64,000 bases of DNA from a bacterium (GTDB taxonomy: Bacteria > Bacteroidota > Ignavibacteria > Kapaibacteriales > UBA7675). Of the stretch, positions 43,143 to 52,563 are shown in pieces. Made by a program: the position numbers and the translations under genes. Where the stretch lies: the NCBI GenBank assembly GCA_030430495.1, contig JAUIKM010000021.1, positions 1-64,000 on the forward strand, written 5' to 3'. The notes under the pieces are model-generated. The model searched no databases. It had not been told where the DNA came from and worked only from the letters and a program-made list of their open reading frames with translations. Numbering within the stretch: position 1 is the first letter of the stretch; each line of letters starts with the position of its first letter.

Positions 43143-43747
43143 AAATTGCCGGAGTCTCATCCTTGGCCGGCATAGTTTCGGCCTTCGCCGCTTCTCTTTG
43201 CTGTTTGCCGCCAGTTTTAGCTCTCGTTGGAGGGTTAAGTGGTGCGGCGACCGGATTTACATGGATGGAGCCGCTGCGTCCCTACCTCATCACTCTCACC
43301 GTCATTTCCTTGGGATATTCATTCTATCGCGTTTATAGAACATCTCCGCAATCTGGATGTTGTAAAAACGAGTGTGCGACGCCAGGTCCATCATTCTTAC
43401 ATTCGAAAACGTTCGTTTGGCTAATCTCTGGTCTCGCAGCGATCTTCATCGCTCTGCCTCACTATGTGGAGGTGCTTGGACCTCGTCACGAAAATTTGGA
43501 TAATCTAAATGGTTCAGAAGTTTCAGTCGCTCGATTCGAAGTAACTGGAATGAGTTGCCAGTCGTGTGCCGTACACATAGACTTGCAGCTGGAAGAAGTA
43601 ATGGGCGTACTACAAAGCGCTTCTTCCTTCGAAATGCGACAAAGTGTTGTGCACTATGATTCAACGCAGGTGTCACTCGAAAAATTGGAAATGGTGATTA
43701 GCTCGACAGGGTACAAGGTTAAAAGTCATGAACGTCTAAAGAACTAA
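43139..43747 (+). CDS. merT: Mercuric transport fusion protein MerTP
   Basis: A 202-residue protein. The N-terminal part has three membrane segments and the MerT Cys pair SLCCLPPVLALVGG; a cytoplasmic loop has another Cys pair (SGCCKNEC). The C-terminal 70 residues are an HMA domain with GMSCQSCAVHIDLQLEEVMGV, equivalent to MerP. Fused MerTP imports Hg2+ for reduction by MerA in known systems. No merA or merB gene is present in the window, which leaves the destination of the imported metal open. Start overlaps the ArsR stop. Confidence 0.88.
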   Translation: MKIAGVSSLAGIVSAFAASLCCLPPVLALVGGLSGAATGFTWMEPLRPYLITLTVISLGYSFYRVYRTSPQSGCCKNECATPGPSFLHSKTFVWLISGLAAIFIALPHYVEVLGPRHENLDNLNGSEVSVARFEVTGMSCQSCAVHIDLQLEEVMGVLQSASSFEMRQSVVHYDSTQVSLEKLEMVISSTGYKVKSHERLKN

Positions 43748-43802
43748 CATACATCAATTCCTACCGGGATTTCTCATTTTGAATATACAGGATAAGCAAG
43801 CT

Positions 43803-44018
43803 ATGAAAACAGAACTGATATTTCTGTCAACAATCACATGCCCTGACTGCGATTTTAAACAAACGGAAACCATGTCCACCGGCGCATGCCAGTATTTTTA
43901 TGAATGCAAACAATGTAACGTGCTCATGAAGCCAATGGCTGGTGATTGCTGTGTTTTCTGTTCCTATGGAACTGTACCTTGCCCTCCGATCCAGCAAGAA
44001 AAAGCATGCTGCAACTAA
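43803..44018 (+). CDS. GDCCVxC-domain small protein
   Basis: A 71-residue Cys-rich protein. It has C-x2-C in TCPDCDF and in ECKQC, then the signature GDCCVFCSYGTVPCPPIQ, and ends with CC. This matches the GDCCVxC-domain (seleno)protein family, small proteins usually located in mer operons downstream of merT. Here the residue that is selenocysteine in some relatives is Cys. Predicted to bind soft metal ions in the cytoplasm. It follows merTP by 55 bp. ATG at 43803 is used; an upstream in-frame start would add eight residues. Confidence 0.82.
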   Translation: MKTELIFLSTITCPDCDFKQTETMSTGACQYFYECKQCNVLMKPMAGDCCVFCSYGTVPCPPIQQEKACCN

Positions 44019-44634
44019 ATATCTGTATTGCTCAATCCCGATATGCAGTTCGGGGAAATTTGTTCGCCAATCGTGAATCTTTAAACAAAGGCATTTCAAA
44101 ACACTACACTCCACAATTTATAGAGTAATTGCCTACTTTACATAACCAACATTAGACGTCTTTTCGCGGTGCCCGACAAAAAGAGTGCAAGTATTGAAAA
44201 ATCAGTATCCATGCGCGTTTTGGCTTCCATCAGAAATGGGATAACATACGTTGTATCGCCCGAACCACTGCCGTGGCTGTAAGAAACCGACAATACCCGC
44301 AGAGATCAGGCAGACTGCCGTCGGCACCAGATCACACGTATGACGTTGGTCCCTTTGAGGCGGGACCTGAGCAGAATCAATCCGTTTTTCCAGCGACAAC
44401 GGTCAATTTGAATCATTCCGTTATCGGCATCGGACTGGGTATGCGATTTTAATCCGGATGAGGTTCAATTCAGACTCAAGCTAGTCGGCCAGGTGAAACT
44501 GGAACCGTATTTAGTGTAGTGCGAGGCTCAATTCCCGGGAATGTTTCACTGTGATAATAGTGGTCCAGCTGGTCCGCTAGTGAATTAAATGCAGAATTGC
44601 CGGCGCATGCATCCCCTGCATGACATTAGCCATG
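44019..44634. other. Non-coding stretch at the right edge of the island
   Basis: No gene, terminator or repeat could be supported. Short frames on both strands lack recognisable domains. It may contain decayed mobile DNA. Confidence 0.35.
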
Positions 44635-45792
44635 TCAAGATCTTCTTAGAGCCACTAATCCCAAAATCGGACCCAATGCCAGCAAAGTAAAAATGCCGCT
44701 CGAATCTGTTAATTGTTGCAGCATATTCAGCGCCTGGATGCTGACGATGGTTATAGAGAAGCCAATGCAGTTGACGACTGTGAGGGCCGTACCCTTGAGC
44801 TCTCCCGGCGCGTTCATAGCCACCATTGTCGAGAACAAAGGCGAGTCGGCGATCACTACCATACCCCAGAATATCAGAAAGGTAATAAACAGCCACGCAC
44901 TCGCAATGCTGAACATCAATGGTGCGAGCAGGCAACACAAACCTGAAAACAGCAATGCAAGAAATGCGGTGCGTTTTGTCCCGAAAGATTGTGAAACATA
45001 AGCTCCCAGAACACAGGCAACTCCCCCGGCGCCAATAATCAGAAACGTCAGAAGTGAAATGTTAAATGATGCATCAGGATGCAAGTTGGCAAACAATTGC
45101 AACATGAGCGGAACAAATGCCCAAAAGGCATACAGTTCCCACATATGCCCAAAATATCCAAATGCCGCTGAACGAAACTCACGCTTCCCAAAGAGCCGAT
45201 AAAATGCCGACAGGTCAACACCTTTGCCTGGTCTACGAAACGGACCATCGGCAACCAGGATGACCATGAGCAGACCTCCGAAAACCGCCAGCGATGATGT
45301 TGCTATCAGTACGTAGGTCCACGGAAATTCCTCGGTTAATTCCTTTAACAAATGCGGTAAGGCCGTTCCCAGAACCAATGCACCGACGAGAAATCCCAGG
45401 GACTTCCCGAGGCCCTTGTCAAAATAGTCAGCAGCAACCTTCATGCCAACGGGATAAATGCCTGCAAGACTGAATCCGGTCAGAAATCTCAGCAGGAGCA
45501 GACTTCCGGCCGTATTTCCGTCCCAGATCACACAAAAATTGAACAATGCTCCACAGACAGCGCTAACCAGAAACACCCTTGAAGGTGAGAATCTGTCCGC
45601 TATCGTCAGAACAGCAAATGCCAATGTACCGCTGATAAAACCAAACTGGACTGCAGATGTCAAATGACCGAGCGCAGTGTCGGACAATCCAAAATTTGCA
45701 ATCAGATCGGGCATTACACCATTTCCGGCAAACCACAGAGATGTACAACAGAATTGCGCAATGATTATGACTGGCAGTACATACTTGTTCAC
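44635..45792 (-). CDS. MFS transporter
   Basis: A 385-residue protein with twelve hydrophobic segments. After a short N-terminus (NKYVLPVIIIAQFCCTSLWFAGNGV) comes the MFS loop 2-3 region (VLTIADRFSPSRVFLVSAV, a D-R/K type motif) and helix 4-5 motif (LLLRFLTGFSLAGIYPVGMKVAADYF). These place it in the major facilitator superfamily; the substrate is not visible. GTG at 45792 preceded by CAGGGA is the best start; the longer frame to 45993 adds a segment without membrane character that overlaps an IS21-like remnant on the other strand. Confidence 0.85.
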   Translation of the reverse strand: MNKYVLPVIIIAQFCCTSLWFAGNGVMPDLIANFGLSDTALGHLTSAVQFGFISGTLAFAVLTIADRFSPSRVFLVSAVCGALFNFCVIWDGNTAGSLLLLRFLTGFSLAGIYPVGMKVAADYFDKGLGKSLGFLVGALVLGTALPHLLKELTEEFPWTYVLIATSSLAVFGGLLMVILVADGPFRRPGKGVDLSAFYRLFGKREFRSAAFGYFGHMWELYAFWAFVPLMLQLFANLHPDASFNISLLTFLIIGAGGVACVLGAYVSQSFGTKRTAFLALLFSGLCCLLAPLMFSIASAWLFITFLIFWGMVVIADSPLFSTMVAMNAPGELKGTALTVVNCIGFSITIVSIQALNMLQQLTDSSGIFTLLALGPILGLVALRRS

Positions 45793-45878
45793 ACGCTTTC
45801 CCTGAATATCCTGTAAACCCTGTCGCGCAGACAAAAAGATACAAAGATACAATCTGACAGCCGACGATGCCGACCAGG

Positions 45879-45989
45879 ATGCTTGCCATGCGCCGTTTAC
45901 GCGAGTTGTTACGGCTCCACTTTGATTGTTCTCGCAATATTCAGAGCATTGTTTCTGCCCTGAAGATATCGAAGGGCAGCGTGCACGAC
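45879..45989 (+). pseudogene. IS21-family transposase (IstA) N-terminal fragment
   Basis: The translation MLAMRRLRELLRLHFDCSRN, followed by IQSIVSALKISKGSVHD, matches the N-terminal HTH of IS21-type IstA transposases (M-x-x-I/L-x-x-L/I-L-R-L-x-x-E/D ... I-A-x-x-L-x-I-S-x-x-T/S-V). After about 37 residues homology stops and no catalytic domain follows, so only a fragment remains. Confidence 0.5.
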
Positions 45990-46795
45990 CCAATGTCCGC
46001 CGGATTCATGGCACAAACGCACGTCCGACCCGACGATCGCCGACTCGATTTGAGATCGTGTCATACATCGGCCGTCATACTGCAACCGCGTGGTGAATCG
46101 ATGCGCAAACCACACCAGCCGTCTCACGAAAATGACCGGCAACGATCCGTAAAATCGTTTTTTCTGTTTTTGTCGAATCAATGCTCACTGACAAAATGCA
46201 ATCGGTCACGAACGTGAGATCAGGCGGTCATTTTCGTGGGATGTGGCAATAAATCATCCATGATCGTCTGCTTATGAATGAAAATTGAAAAATTGCACCG
46301 AAAAATCGAGGCTGTCCCCACAACTTCCGGCTTCCACACGATGTTACGCAACAAAATATCAATGCTGAAAATAATTAGCTTCACTATTGCAGTTGTGTTA
46401 TATTTTGAATCAACAAAAAGCCAAGGCATTTACACTGCATCGCAGTGAGCGATTTGTCGCGTTCCTTGTTGAAAAGCTATCAACAGACTGACAGGTAGAT
46501 TGGTAAAACCTGCATTGATTCTCAGCCCACCGTGCAGGTATCACTCGAATTGTCAGAGCTCGTAGCGTTTTTGTGACTGAATTTCCGCTCAATTGCCGAG
46601 TGATCGGAGCAATTCTCCAGATTTTCATCGGAGTCGGGGTAATTCCGGTCAATTGGATCGATTGAACCAGGTAGCTGTCGGAACCGCGTTGGATCAGTGT
46701 GCCGACGGCAGGTACTCTGAATTACAGTACTTTGTGCTGAGGTAGAACTTTATCAGTGTAACATCAGATAAGAAATTCAATGCTGGACAATTGAA
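45990..46795. other. Non-coding stretch, probably decayed mobile DNA
   Basis: About 0.8 kb with no supported gene. It begins directly after the IS21-like fragment and short frames here carry no known domain. AT-rich, likely contains the promoter of the next gene near its right end. Confidence 0.35.
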
Positions 46796-47506
46796 ATGAG
46801 ACTTCTGAAATATGCTTTTGTAGCAGTAATTATCAACACCGCAATAGTCTTTATGGGAGCATCCTGTCAAACTGCGGTTTCGTATTGCATCACATTTGAT
46901 TTTTCGAATTGCAACCCGGAACTAAATATCTGGAATGGCGCAGAAGTTCGCATTAACACAGAAGAGATTCATTATAATTCCTCAACTCCCGATGACCGGA
47001 CTGTTTTCACAAGCTCCCAGCAGGCTCCACTGGGAGCGATAAGACGTCGGTACATTCGTGCGCACATTCCCGTGCCTCGCGTTTGCTCGGTACCATGGTC
47101 CGACGGCATTTATGTTGGTCCCGTTGAATATTCTTTTGAAGAGTTGTTTGAATGGAAACATAGCCGGAAGCCAACGGCGGCGGAATTGTCATCAATGACT
47201 GAAGCAGACGCTATTCAATGGCTTAATGAGTATAAGGGGTATTATCTTGTGTGTCCCGATGGGAGCGAATTCTCTGCGGACCCGATAAACATATCATTCA
47301 GGGAGCAACATTACCAGCCAATTCTACCCTGCCTGGGATCCCTGACTTCGGCGAAAATGTTCCAGATTGGAGGAAAGGTATTATTCCCCGATGGAACCGT
47401 ATGCGAGTTGGAGAAGAGATATGAAACTCCTTCAATTTATCGCCAGAATACACTGGTCAACAACGTTGTCATGAAATTGAGAGACGACTGCCCAATTTGC
47501 AATTGA
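46796..47506 (+). CDS. Exported protein of unknown function, possible lipoprotein
   Basis: A 236-residue protein with a signal peptide (MRLLKYAFVAVIINTAIVFMGASC) that may be a lipoprotein signal (C24 after GAS). The mature part is polar with about nine Cys, including a terminal CPIC, suggesting disulfides. I do not recognise a family. It lies 48 bp upstream of a second lipoprotein gene that itself overlaps an Lgt-like gene, so the three probably form one transcript. It may be a substrate of that enzyme. Confidence 0.55.
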   Translation: MRLLKYAFVAVIINTAIVFMGASCQTAVSYCITFDFSNCNPELNIWNGAEVRINTEEIHYNSSTPDDRTVFTSSQQAPLGAIRRRYIRAHIPVPRVCSVPWSDGIYVGPVEYSFEELFEWKHSRKPTAAELSSMTEADAIQWLNEYKGYYLVCPDGSEFSADPINISFREQHYQPILPCLGSLTSAKMFQIGGKVLFPDGTVCELEKRYETPSIYRQNTLVNNVVMKLRDDCPICN

Positions 47507-47554
47507 AAAACTTTAGATACCAATTGAAACTTCCATCGTTAAGAGGAGTTCATT

Positions 47555-48412
47555 GTGAGACATACAATCCAACCTGGAATATTTAGACGCGTGTTTGTTG
47601 CAATGATAACATGCCTGATTGCGACAAGCTGCACTGAAGACACCCCATCTGTCTCCACGGAAGATGCCGATAAGGTCAATCCAATTCTAACCGCCGGCCG
47701 ACATACTCTGGAAGAGTTAGTTGATCAGTACAGCGGGAGCAACGTTGCAGGCGTGATAAATTTGTACGAATGGAATTACGATATTCTACGTCAATCGGTT
47801 CCCGGTAGTAGCCCCTGGGAGTCGCGCACATTTGTAACTTCAAGCGGGGACGCCACTTTTTTTAATCTCGCGCAACAAACGCTCACATCGGCAGGCATTA
47901 TTACGGTTAACGATATTTTTTTTAAAGAACTTCAGACCGGTTCGTATCAGGACTGGAGCCTATCCGATGAACCGGGCCTCGATGTAAACTTTGGTATAGG
48001 TGCAAATAAGGTTTTTCTTGCCGGAACCACAGATATTCCGCGAACCGAAGAAACGGTCTCTTTTGCAAGTGCACCAGTGATCACAAACATTTCGCGAGGC
48101 CAACAGGTTTCCAGATCAGCGGATCTGCACGTATTGTGGACCGGTTCAAATTCTGGATATGTGGAAGTTGGCATTAACGCAGATAATGCTATTGCGGAAC
48201 CACAAACAGGACAAACAAGTGGTATTGTCCAATTTATCGACAATGATGGATCAGCCACATTGTCCACAAGTGGATTGCAAAGTCTTCCAAATGGCATTGT
48301 GGAAGTTTATGTATGGCAGTTCGAACCAGTGCCTGTGGCATTGTCAAATGGTCAACAGATTTTCATTGTTGGGATGTCAATTCACGAGGTTTCGATTGAG
48401 CTTATCGATTGA
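47555..48412 (+). CDS. Exported lipoprotein of unknown function
   Basis: A 285-residue protein with a GTG start behind AGAGGAG. The signal peptide RRVFVAMITCLIATSC ends in a likely lipid-modified Cys, and the following CTEDTPSVSTEDAD is a typical flexible lipoprotein linker. The mature protein is beta-rich with Ser, Gly and Asp repeats and a possible Ig-like domain in the second half (SADLHVLWTGSNSGYVEVGI). No family recognised. Its stop overlaps or abuts the Lgt-like gene, which suggests a functional link between a lipoprotein and a dedicated modifying enzyme. Confidence 0.6.
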   Translation: MRHTIQPGIFRRVFVAMITCLIATSCTEDTPSVSTEDADKVNPILTAGRHTLEELVDQYSGSNVAGVINLYEWNYDILRQSVPGSSPWESRTFVTSSGDATFFNLAQQTLTSAGIITVNDIFFKELQTGSYQDWSLSDEPGLDVNFGIGANKVFLAGTTDIPRTEETVSFASAPVITNISRGQQVSRSADLHVLWTGSNSGYVEVGINADNAIAEPQTGQTSGIVQFIDNDGSATLSTSGLQSLPNGIVEVYVWQFEPVPVALSNGQQIFIVGMSIHEVSIELID

Positions 48413-48429
48413 GTGCAGTACTGATTGAC

Positions 48430-49176
48430 ATGTTCCCAACGATTGAAATCTCGGGCTACTACATTCAAACATTTCTGGTCTGTATTTGTGCAGGTTTTAC
48501 TTTAAGCAGTGGCCTCGTTTTTAGACAAGGCGGTTATGAGCAGTTAAAAAGTTGGTGGGTAACTCTTTGGTTCTTTTGGGTATTCGGTCGCCTGGGAAAC
48601 GAGCTACTCTACAACTTCCCACAAAGTGTATCAGTCAATCTCGGTATAAACGGCGGCTCTTCAATCCTTGGTTCCATCTTGGGCAGTATGCTTGTGATTC
48701 CTGTAATTGCCATGCTGAGGAATATCTCGTGGAGTACCCTGGCTGACAGTTTTATACTGCCCTTATTAGTTGTCCAGATGTTTGGAAAGTTTGGTTGTTT
48801 CTTAAACGGCTGTTGTTGTGGAGTACCGACCTCCGTGTTCTGGTGCGTTGACTTCCCTGCTCATCCCGATGTTTGTATACATCCGTCACAGTTATATGAA
48901 TTGACTGCCTTGTTACTGATGTTTGGTATGTTTCTCATGGCATCGGACAAGCTGAAAGCCGGCTCCGGTGTTTTAACTGCATTGTATCTTGTGTTGTACG
49001 GTTTGGAAAGATTCATTGCCGAGTTTTTCAGAGGTGATGTCGTGAAGACAGGGTTTCTCGGAATCACTGTTGGACAACTGGCGTCATTGTTGATTGTCCT
49101 ATGTGGATTTCTGATATTTACCTGTTTGCGCCGAAGACACGTGGAAATAACGTGCTACACGATCACCATTCTTTAG
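48430..49176 (+). CDS. Lgt-like prolipoprotein diacylglyceryl transferase paralogue
   Basis: A 248-residue protein with about seven hydrophobic segments. It starts like Lgt (MFPTIEISGYYIQTFLVC), contains GRLGNELLYN, GGSSILGSILG (the H-G region is replaced), FGKFGCFLNGCCCGVPT (Lgt signature with Lys for the usual Arg and extra Cys) and HPSQLYELTALL, then YGLERFIAEFFRGD. Lgt attaches diacylglycerol to the lipobox Cys. Several catalytic positions differ from canonical Lgt, so activity or donor may differ. The ATG at 48430 is the best start; an earlier TTG at 48409 overlaps the lipoprotein stop. Downstream of two exported proteins with candidate lipoboxes. Confidence 0.7.
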   Translation: MFPTIEISGYYIQTFLVCICAGFTLSSGLVFRQGGYEQLKSWWVTLWFFWVFGRLGNELLYNFPQSVSVNLGINGGSSILGSILGSMLVIPVIAMLRNISWSTLADSFILPLLVVQMFGKFGCFLNGCCCGVPTSVFWCVDFPAHPDVCIHPSQLYELTALLLMFGMFLMASDKLKAGSGVLTALYLVLYGLERFIAEFFRGDVVKTGFLGITVGQLASLLIVLCGFLIFTCLRRRHVEITCYTITIL

Positions 49177-49589
49177 GTTGGATAGGGCACAAACCCAGTG
49201 TGGAAAAGCTGCCCTTAATATACTCGCCGTTTACTGTTCCGACAGTTCAATACAATCATAGCATTGGGGGAATAACTTGCCGTCCAGAGATTTGCGGTTT
49301 AGCTTCTCAAGCACAATGATCATGGTCTTATCTCCTCTTCGACCACAATGTGACATCGGGAGCGGGGCAGAAATGATCCTATCTATCATTCAGAACCGGT
49401 TCCAAAATCGCAACGCGATTGAATATTCAGGACTATGAGAGCACATCAACAACAGTGCATTCAATTCCATCGATTTCGATGGATCAATAATTCGGGCAAG
49501 ATTGAATAGCTCTATACTTGCTCCAGAATGCAGGACAGAACAGATCAGGGCGGTCGGGTTTATTTGCTATTGGTGAGACCTCGCCGGCA
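49177..49589. other. Non-coding stretch
   Basis: No gene, repeat or clear hairpin found between the Lgt-like gene and the convergent exported protein gene. Confidence 0.35.
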
Positions 49590-50177
49590 CTATCCGGGGT
49601 TGACGCGTGGAATTTCGAACTGCGCCAGTTTGCCGATCAATTCACGTCGGGCCTTTTTGACTTCGGTAAAAAATTCCTTGAGCTCCTCGTTTGTGTTGAG
49701 GCTATCACGCATGCTATAACCAAAGAGGACCAGGTGGTTTTGGCCATTAACGTTTTGGCTTTGAAAGCGGTAGGCGTTCCACTCGTAGATATAGTTTTGG
49801 TCCGAAATGATAAAATCAAGCAGAGATTCGCCAAGCTCCTCATTCGAGATTAAATCATAATTAATAACAGGGTTGTTTTTCTTTTGTTGCTCCAGCTCGT
49901 TAATCTTGATTTTTACGGCGTCTTTAACGCCAACGTCTCCTCGAATTGATTCTACAAGAAGCATTTTGTGGAATTCATTCAAGTCTTCGTGGGAACGCAA
50001 GTACTCTTGTTTGTAATAATTCTCGGTGGGATGCGAACTCCACACCAATTCGTACTCTTCCTCGTTGAATTCGATATTTTTACCAATTGAAAGCAAGTCG
50101 GCGAACTCTTCCAGGCTATAAAAGGTCGCAACCGACATGGGTAAAAGGAAGCCGCAGCACAGTAAAAATTTCCTCAC
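49590..50177 (-). CDS. Exported protein of unknown function
   Basis: A 195-residue protein. The GTG at 50177 is chosen because GGAGG lies 5 bp before it and the protein then starts with a good signal peptide (RKFLLCCGFLLPMSVATFYS). The mature part is acidic and mostly helical (EDLNEFHKMLLVES, DAVKIKINELEQQKK, NTNEELKEFFTEVKKARREL). No catalytic motif or family is recognised. It stands alone, convergent with the Lgt-like gene. Confidence 0.6.
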   Translation of the reverse strand: MRKFLLCCGFLLPMSVATFYSLEEFADLLSIGKNIEFNEEEYELVWSSHPTENYYKQEYLRSHEDLNEFHKMLLVESIRGDVGVKDAVKIKINELEQQKKNNPVINYDLISNEELGESLLDFIISDQNYIYEWNAYRFQSQNVNGQNHLVLFGYSMRDSLNTNEELKEFFTEVKKARRELIGKLAQFEIPRVNPG

Positions 50178-50382
50178 AACACCTCCGCTGTATTTGTAGG
50201 AATAACCTTGCGCAAAGATAGTAGATTGCTGGTCTATCTGCAATATTTACTGCTTGGTGCGGGTACTCACACCCGGCTGCAGCAATTCTTCACAGTGTGA
50301 ACAGTCGTGCAGCAGCTGTAGTAAAGCCGGCAGGTAGAATTAGGCGTCTTGAATTACAAAAACTACACATGATGTCGATCTT

Positions 50383-51507
50383 CTAAGTCCCGGCTACTGA
50401 TGCAATCGCCGTAAAATCCGGATCATCGTGGTAGTGCCCGAAGTCAGAATCGTTTCCGGCTAGTGTTCTGTATGATAAATTCAATTCAATGGCTCGTCCG
50501 AGAGCTTTCAGTGCATTGAGTTTCTGATCAATCAAACTGTAACAACAAGCCAGTTCATACCAAGCATTGGCATCCTGTGGATCGATGTCTATAGCTTTGT
50601 CGTAGGACGCAATGGCCTCGTCGTGACGCCCGAGATTGTCCAGCACCATGCCGCGGTTGCTCCATGCGCAGGCATGGTGTGAATCGATGTTGAAAGCCTT
50701 GTCGTAGGACGCAATCGCCTCGTCTTGGCGCTCAAGGTCGTCCAGCGTAACGCCGCGGTTGGACCACGCAACGGCATCAAGTGGGTCGATAGAAATAGCT
50801 TTGTCGTAGGACTCAATGGCCTCTTCGTAGCGGCCGAGTTCGTCCAGCGCGTTGCCGCGGTTGGACCATATTGCAGCTTTGTCCTGATTGATGTTGATGG
50901 CTTTGTCGTAGGACGCAATCGCCTCGTTGTGGCGTCCGAGATCGTAAAGTGCATTGCCACGGTTGTACCGCGCTTTGGCGTCCATGGGATCGATCTCGAT
51001 GGCTTTGTCGTAGGACTCGATCGCCTCGTTGTAGCGGCCGAGATTGTCCAAAGCAATTCCTCGGCAGTTCCAGGTGTCGGCATCCTTTGGGTCAATGACG
51101 ATAGCTTTGCTGAAGGATTCAAGCGCCTCGTCGAAGCGTGCAAGTTGGACCAGTGTATTGCCGTGATATACCCACGCATCGGTATCCTGTGGATCAATAT
51201 CGATAGTCCTGTTGAAGGATTCAATGGCTTCGTCGAAGCGTCCAAGTTTAACCAGTGTGGTGCCGCGGTTATACCACGCCGTGGCATCCTGTGGATCGAT
51301 ATCAATGGCCTTGTCGTAGGACTCTCTTGCCTCGTTGTCAGGCCCGAGCTCGTCCAGAGCATCGCCACGCTTAAACCAGGCGTCGGCGCGCTGTGGATCG
51401 ATGTTTATGACGTTGTCGCAGGACGTGACGGCCTCGCTGTAGCGCCCGAGTTCGAACAGTTCCAGGCCCTTCTGGAACCAGTAAGCAGGATCGTGATCCA
51501 TGTCCAT
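50383..51507 (-). CDS. Tetratricopeptide repeat protein
   Basis: A 374-residue protein made of ten consecutive 34-residue TPR units (typical unit: AWSNRGxxLDDLGRxDEAI then ASYDKAIDIDPQDA), the first and last ones degenerate, with a short acidic C-terminal tail. No signal peptide, so it is probably cytoplasmic. TPRs mediate protein-protein contacts; no partner is visible nearby. At the DNA level the gene is a tandem array of 102-bp repeats, which can gain or lose units by recombination. Confidence 0.9.
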   Translation of the reverse strand: MDMDHDPAYWFQKGLELFELGRYSEAVTSCDNVINIDPQRADAWFKRGDALDELGPDNEARESYDKAIDIDPQDATAWYNRGTTLVKLGRFDEAIESFNRTIDIDPQDTDAWVYHGNTLVQLARFDEALESFSKAIVIDPKDADTWNCRGIALDNLGRYNEAIESYDKAIEIDPMDAKARYNRGNALYDLGRHNEAIASYDKAININQDKAAIWSNRGNALDELGRYEEAIESYDKAISIDPLDAVAWSNRGVTLDDLERQDEAIASYDKAFNIDSHHACAWSNRGMVLDNLGRHDEAIASYDKAIDIDPQDANAWYELACCYSLIDQKLNALKALGRAIELNLSYRTLAGNDSDFGHYHDDPDFTAIASVAGT

Positions 51508-51855
51508 TCTGCCTCAGTCTGAGAGTGCAATTGAGTGGAAACAAGAGATAATCTGAGAATTAACAAGTTAAAAAAGTCGGGTGGATAGTCGAATTTTTGA
51601 GTTGAAAGTTTGAATTCGGCGAAAGAGGAACAAAGGCCGGCAAACCGGGGATCGGGATCACCACCGCCAGCAGGCACGTCTCAGCGCACGAGAAAACTGG
51701 AAGTCCTTAAAATCAATAGCGCCGCCAGGAAGTGATGAATTGTGACCGATCAACCACAAAATTCACGTCAAAACGGCGCTTGGGGTACTACTGGAACATT
51801 TGGTCCGCAGTGTTCTCGCTCGTCCCTACCCATCGCGTACCCACGCGTAGAGCGT
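51508..51855. other. Non-coding stretch
   Basis: No supported gene. AT-rich near the TPR start, GC-richer near 51650-51850; no hairpin of note. Confidence 0.35.
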
Positions 51856-52563
51856 TTACTCTGCGGCCTCGTAGCCGTAACCGCCGATTGAAAGCCTGGC
51901 ATAAAAACCGCTTAACCCAAAATCGGGACCGCCGTTGATTTCTCCGCCGGTATAGGACCAGTCGTTCGATTGTGGACTTAACAAATACCCGGCGGTCAGC
52001 CCGAGCATCATTCCTCCCCAACTTCCGTCGCGCTGTTGTTCCTTAAACAGCATGAGTTCGACCGAGGCGGAAAAGTCGAGCATCAGCCCGCCCTGGCTGA
52101 TTTGTGTTTCGTTGCCCGGCTTTGCGACGATGGTCTCCGGCGTCAGTACCCCGTTCTCCGCCAGATGCATTGTCACGCCGCCGAAGCCAATTCCAACCAT
52201 TGGAAACAGGCGGAAATCCTCATTGTGAACGACCATGTAGCCGAGGTTCAGAAAACCCATCCCGGCGTTTACGCTGGCGGACAGACTGTCGGTCGATTCT
52301 TCCTTGCCGATCAACCCCTGTCCAGAGCCGCCCAGCAGGAAATTGTTGTAGTTGCCGTAACCGCCCCCGCCAAATAGCAGGAAGTTGTTGCTCAAAGTCG
52401 GAAAATCGGTCGGCACAAAGACCTGCAAATCTTCAATGTCGAACGTGCCGTACCCTACCCAAAATCCTCCGGCGCCCCCACGCGACAGCGAGTCGTCCTG
52501 TGCCGACATTGCGGTGGACATGGACAAAAAACAAAGCGCTACAAGAAGTAATACTCGTTGCAT
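51856..52563 (-). CDS. Outer-membrane beta-barrel-like protein, Gly-rich
   Basis: A 235-residue protein with a signal peptide (MQRVLLLVALCFLSMSTAMSAQ). The mature sequence alternates hydrophobic and polar residues and is rich in Gly and aromatic residues (GGGGYGNYNNFLLGGSGQG; LFPMVGIGFGGVTMHL; GGMMLGLTAGYLL), typical of small outer-membrane barrels. The signal end in SAQ is common in Bacteroidota. No specific family or ligand assigned. Monocistronic, with about 0.5 kb non-coding DNA upstream. Confidence 0.65.
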   Translation of the reverse strand: MQRVLLLVALCFLSMSTAMSAQDDSLSRGGAGGFWVGYGTFDIEDLQVFVPTDFPTLSNNFLLFGGGGYGNYNNFLLGGSGQGLIGKEESTDSLSASVNAGMGFLNLGYMVVHNEDFRLFPMVGIGFGGVTMHLAENGVLTPETIVAKPGNETQISQGGLMLDFSASVELMLFKEQQRDGSWGGMMLGLTAGYLLSPQSNDWSYTGGEINGGPDFGLSGFYARLSIGGYGYEAAE

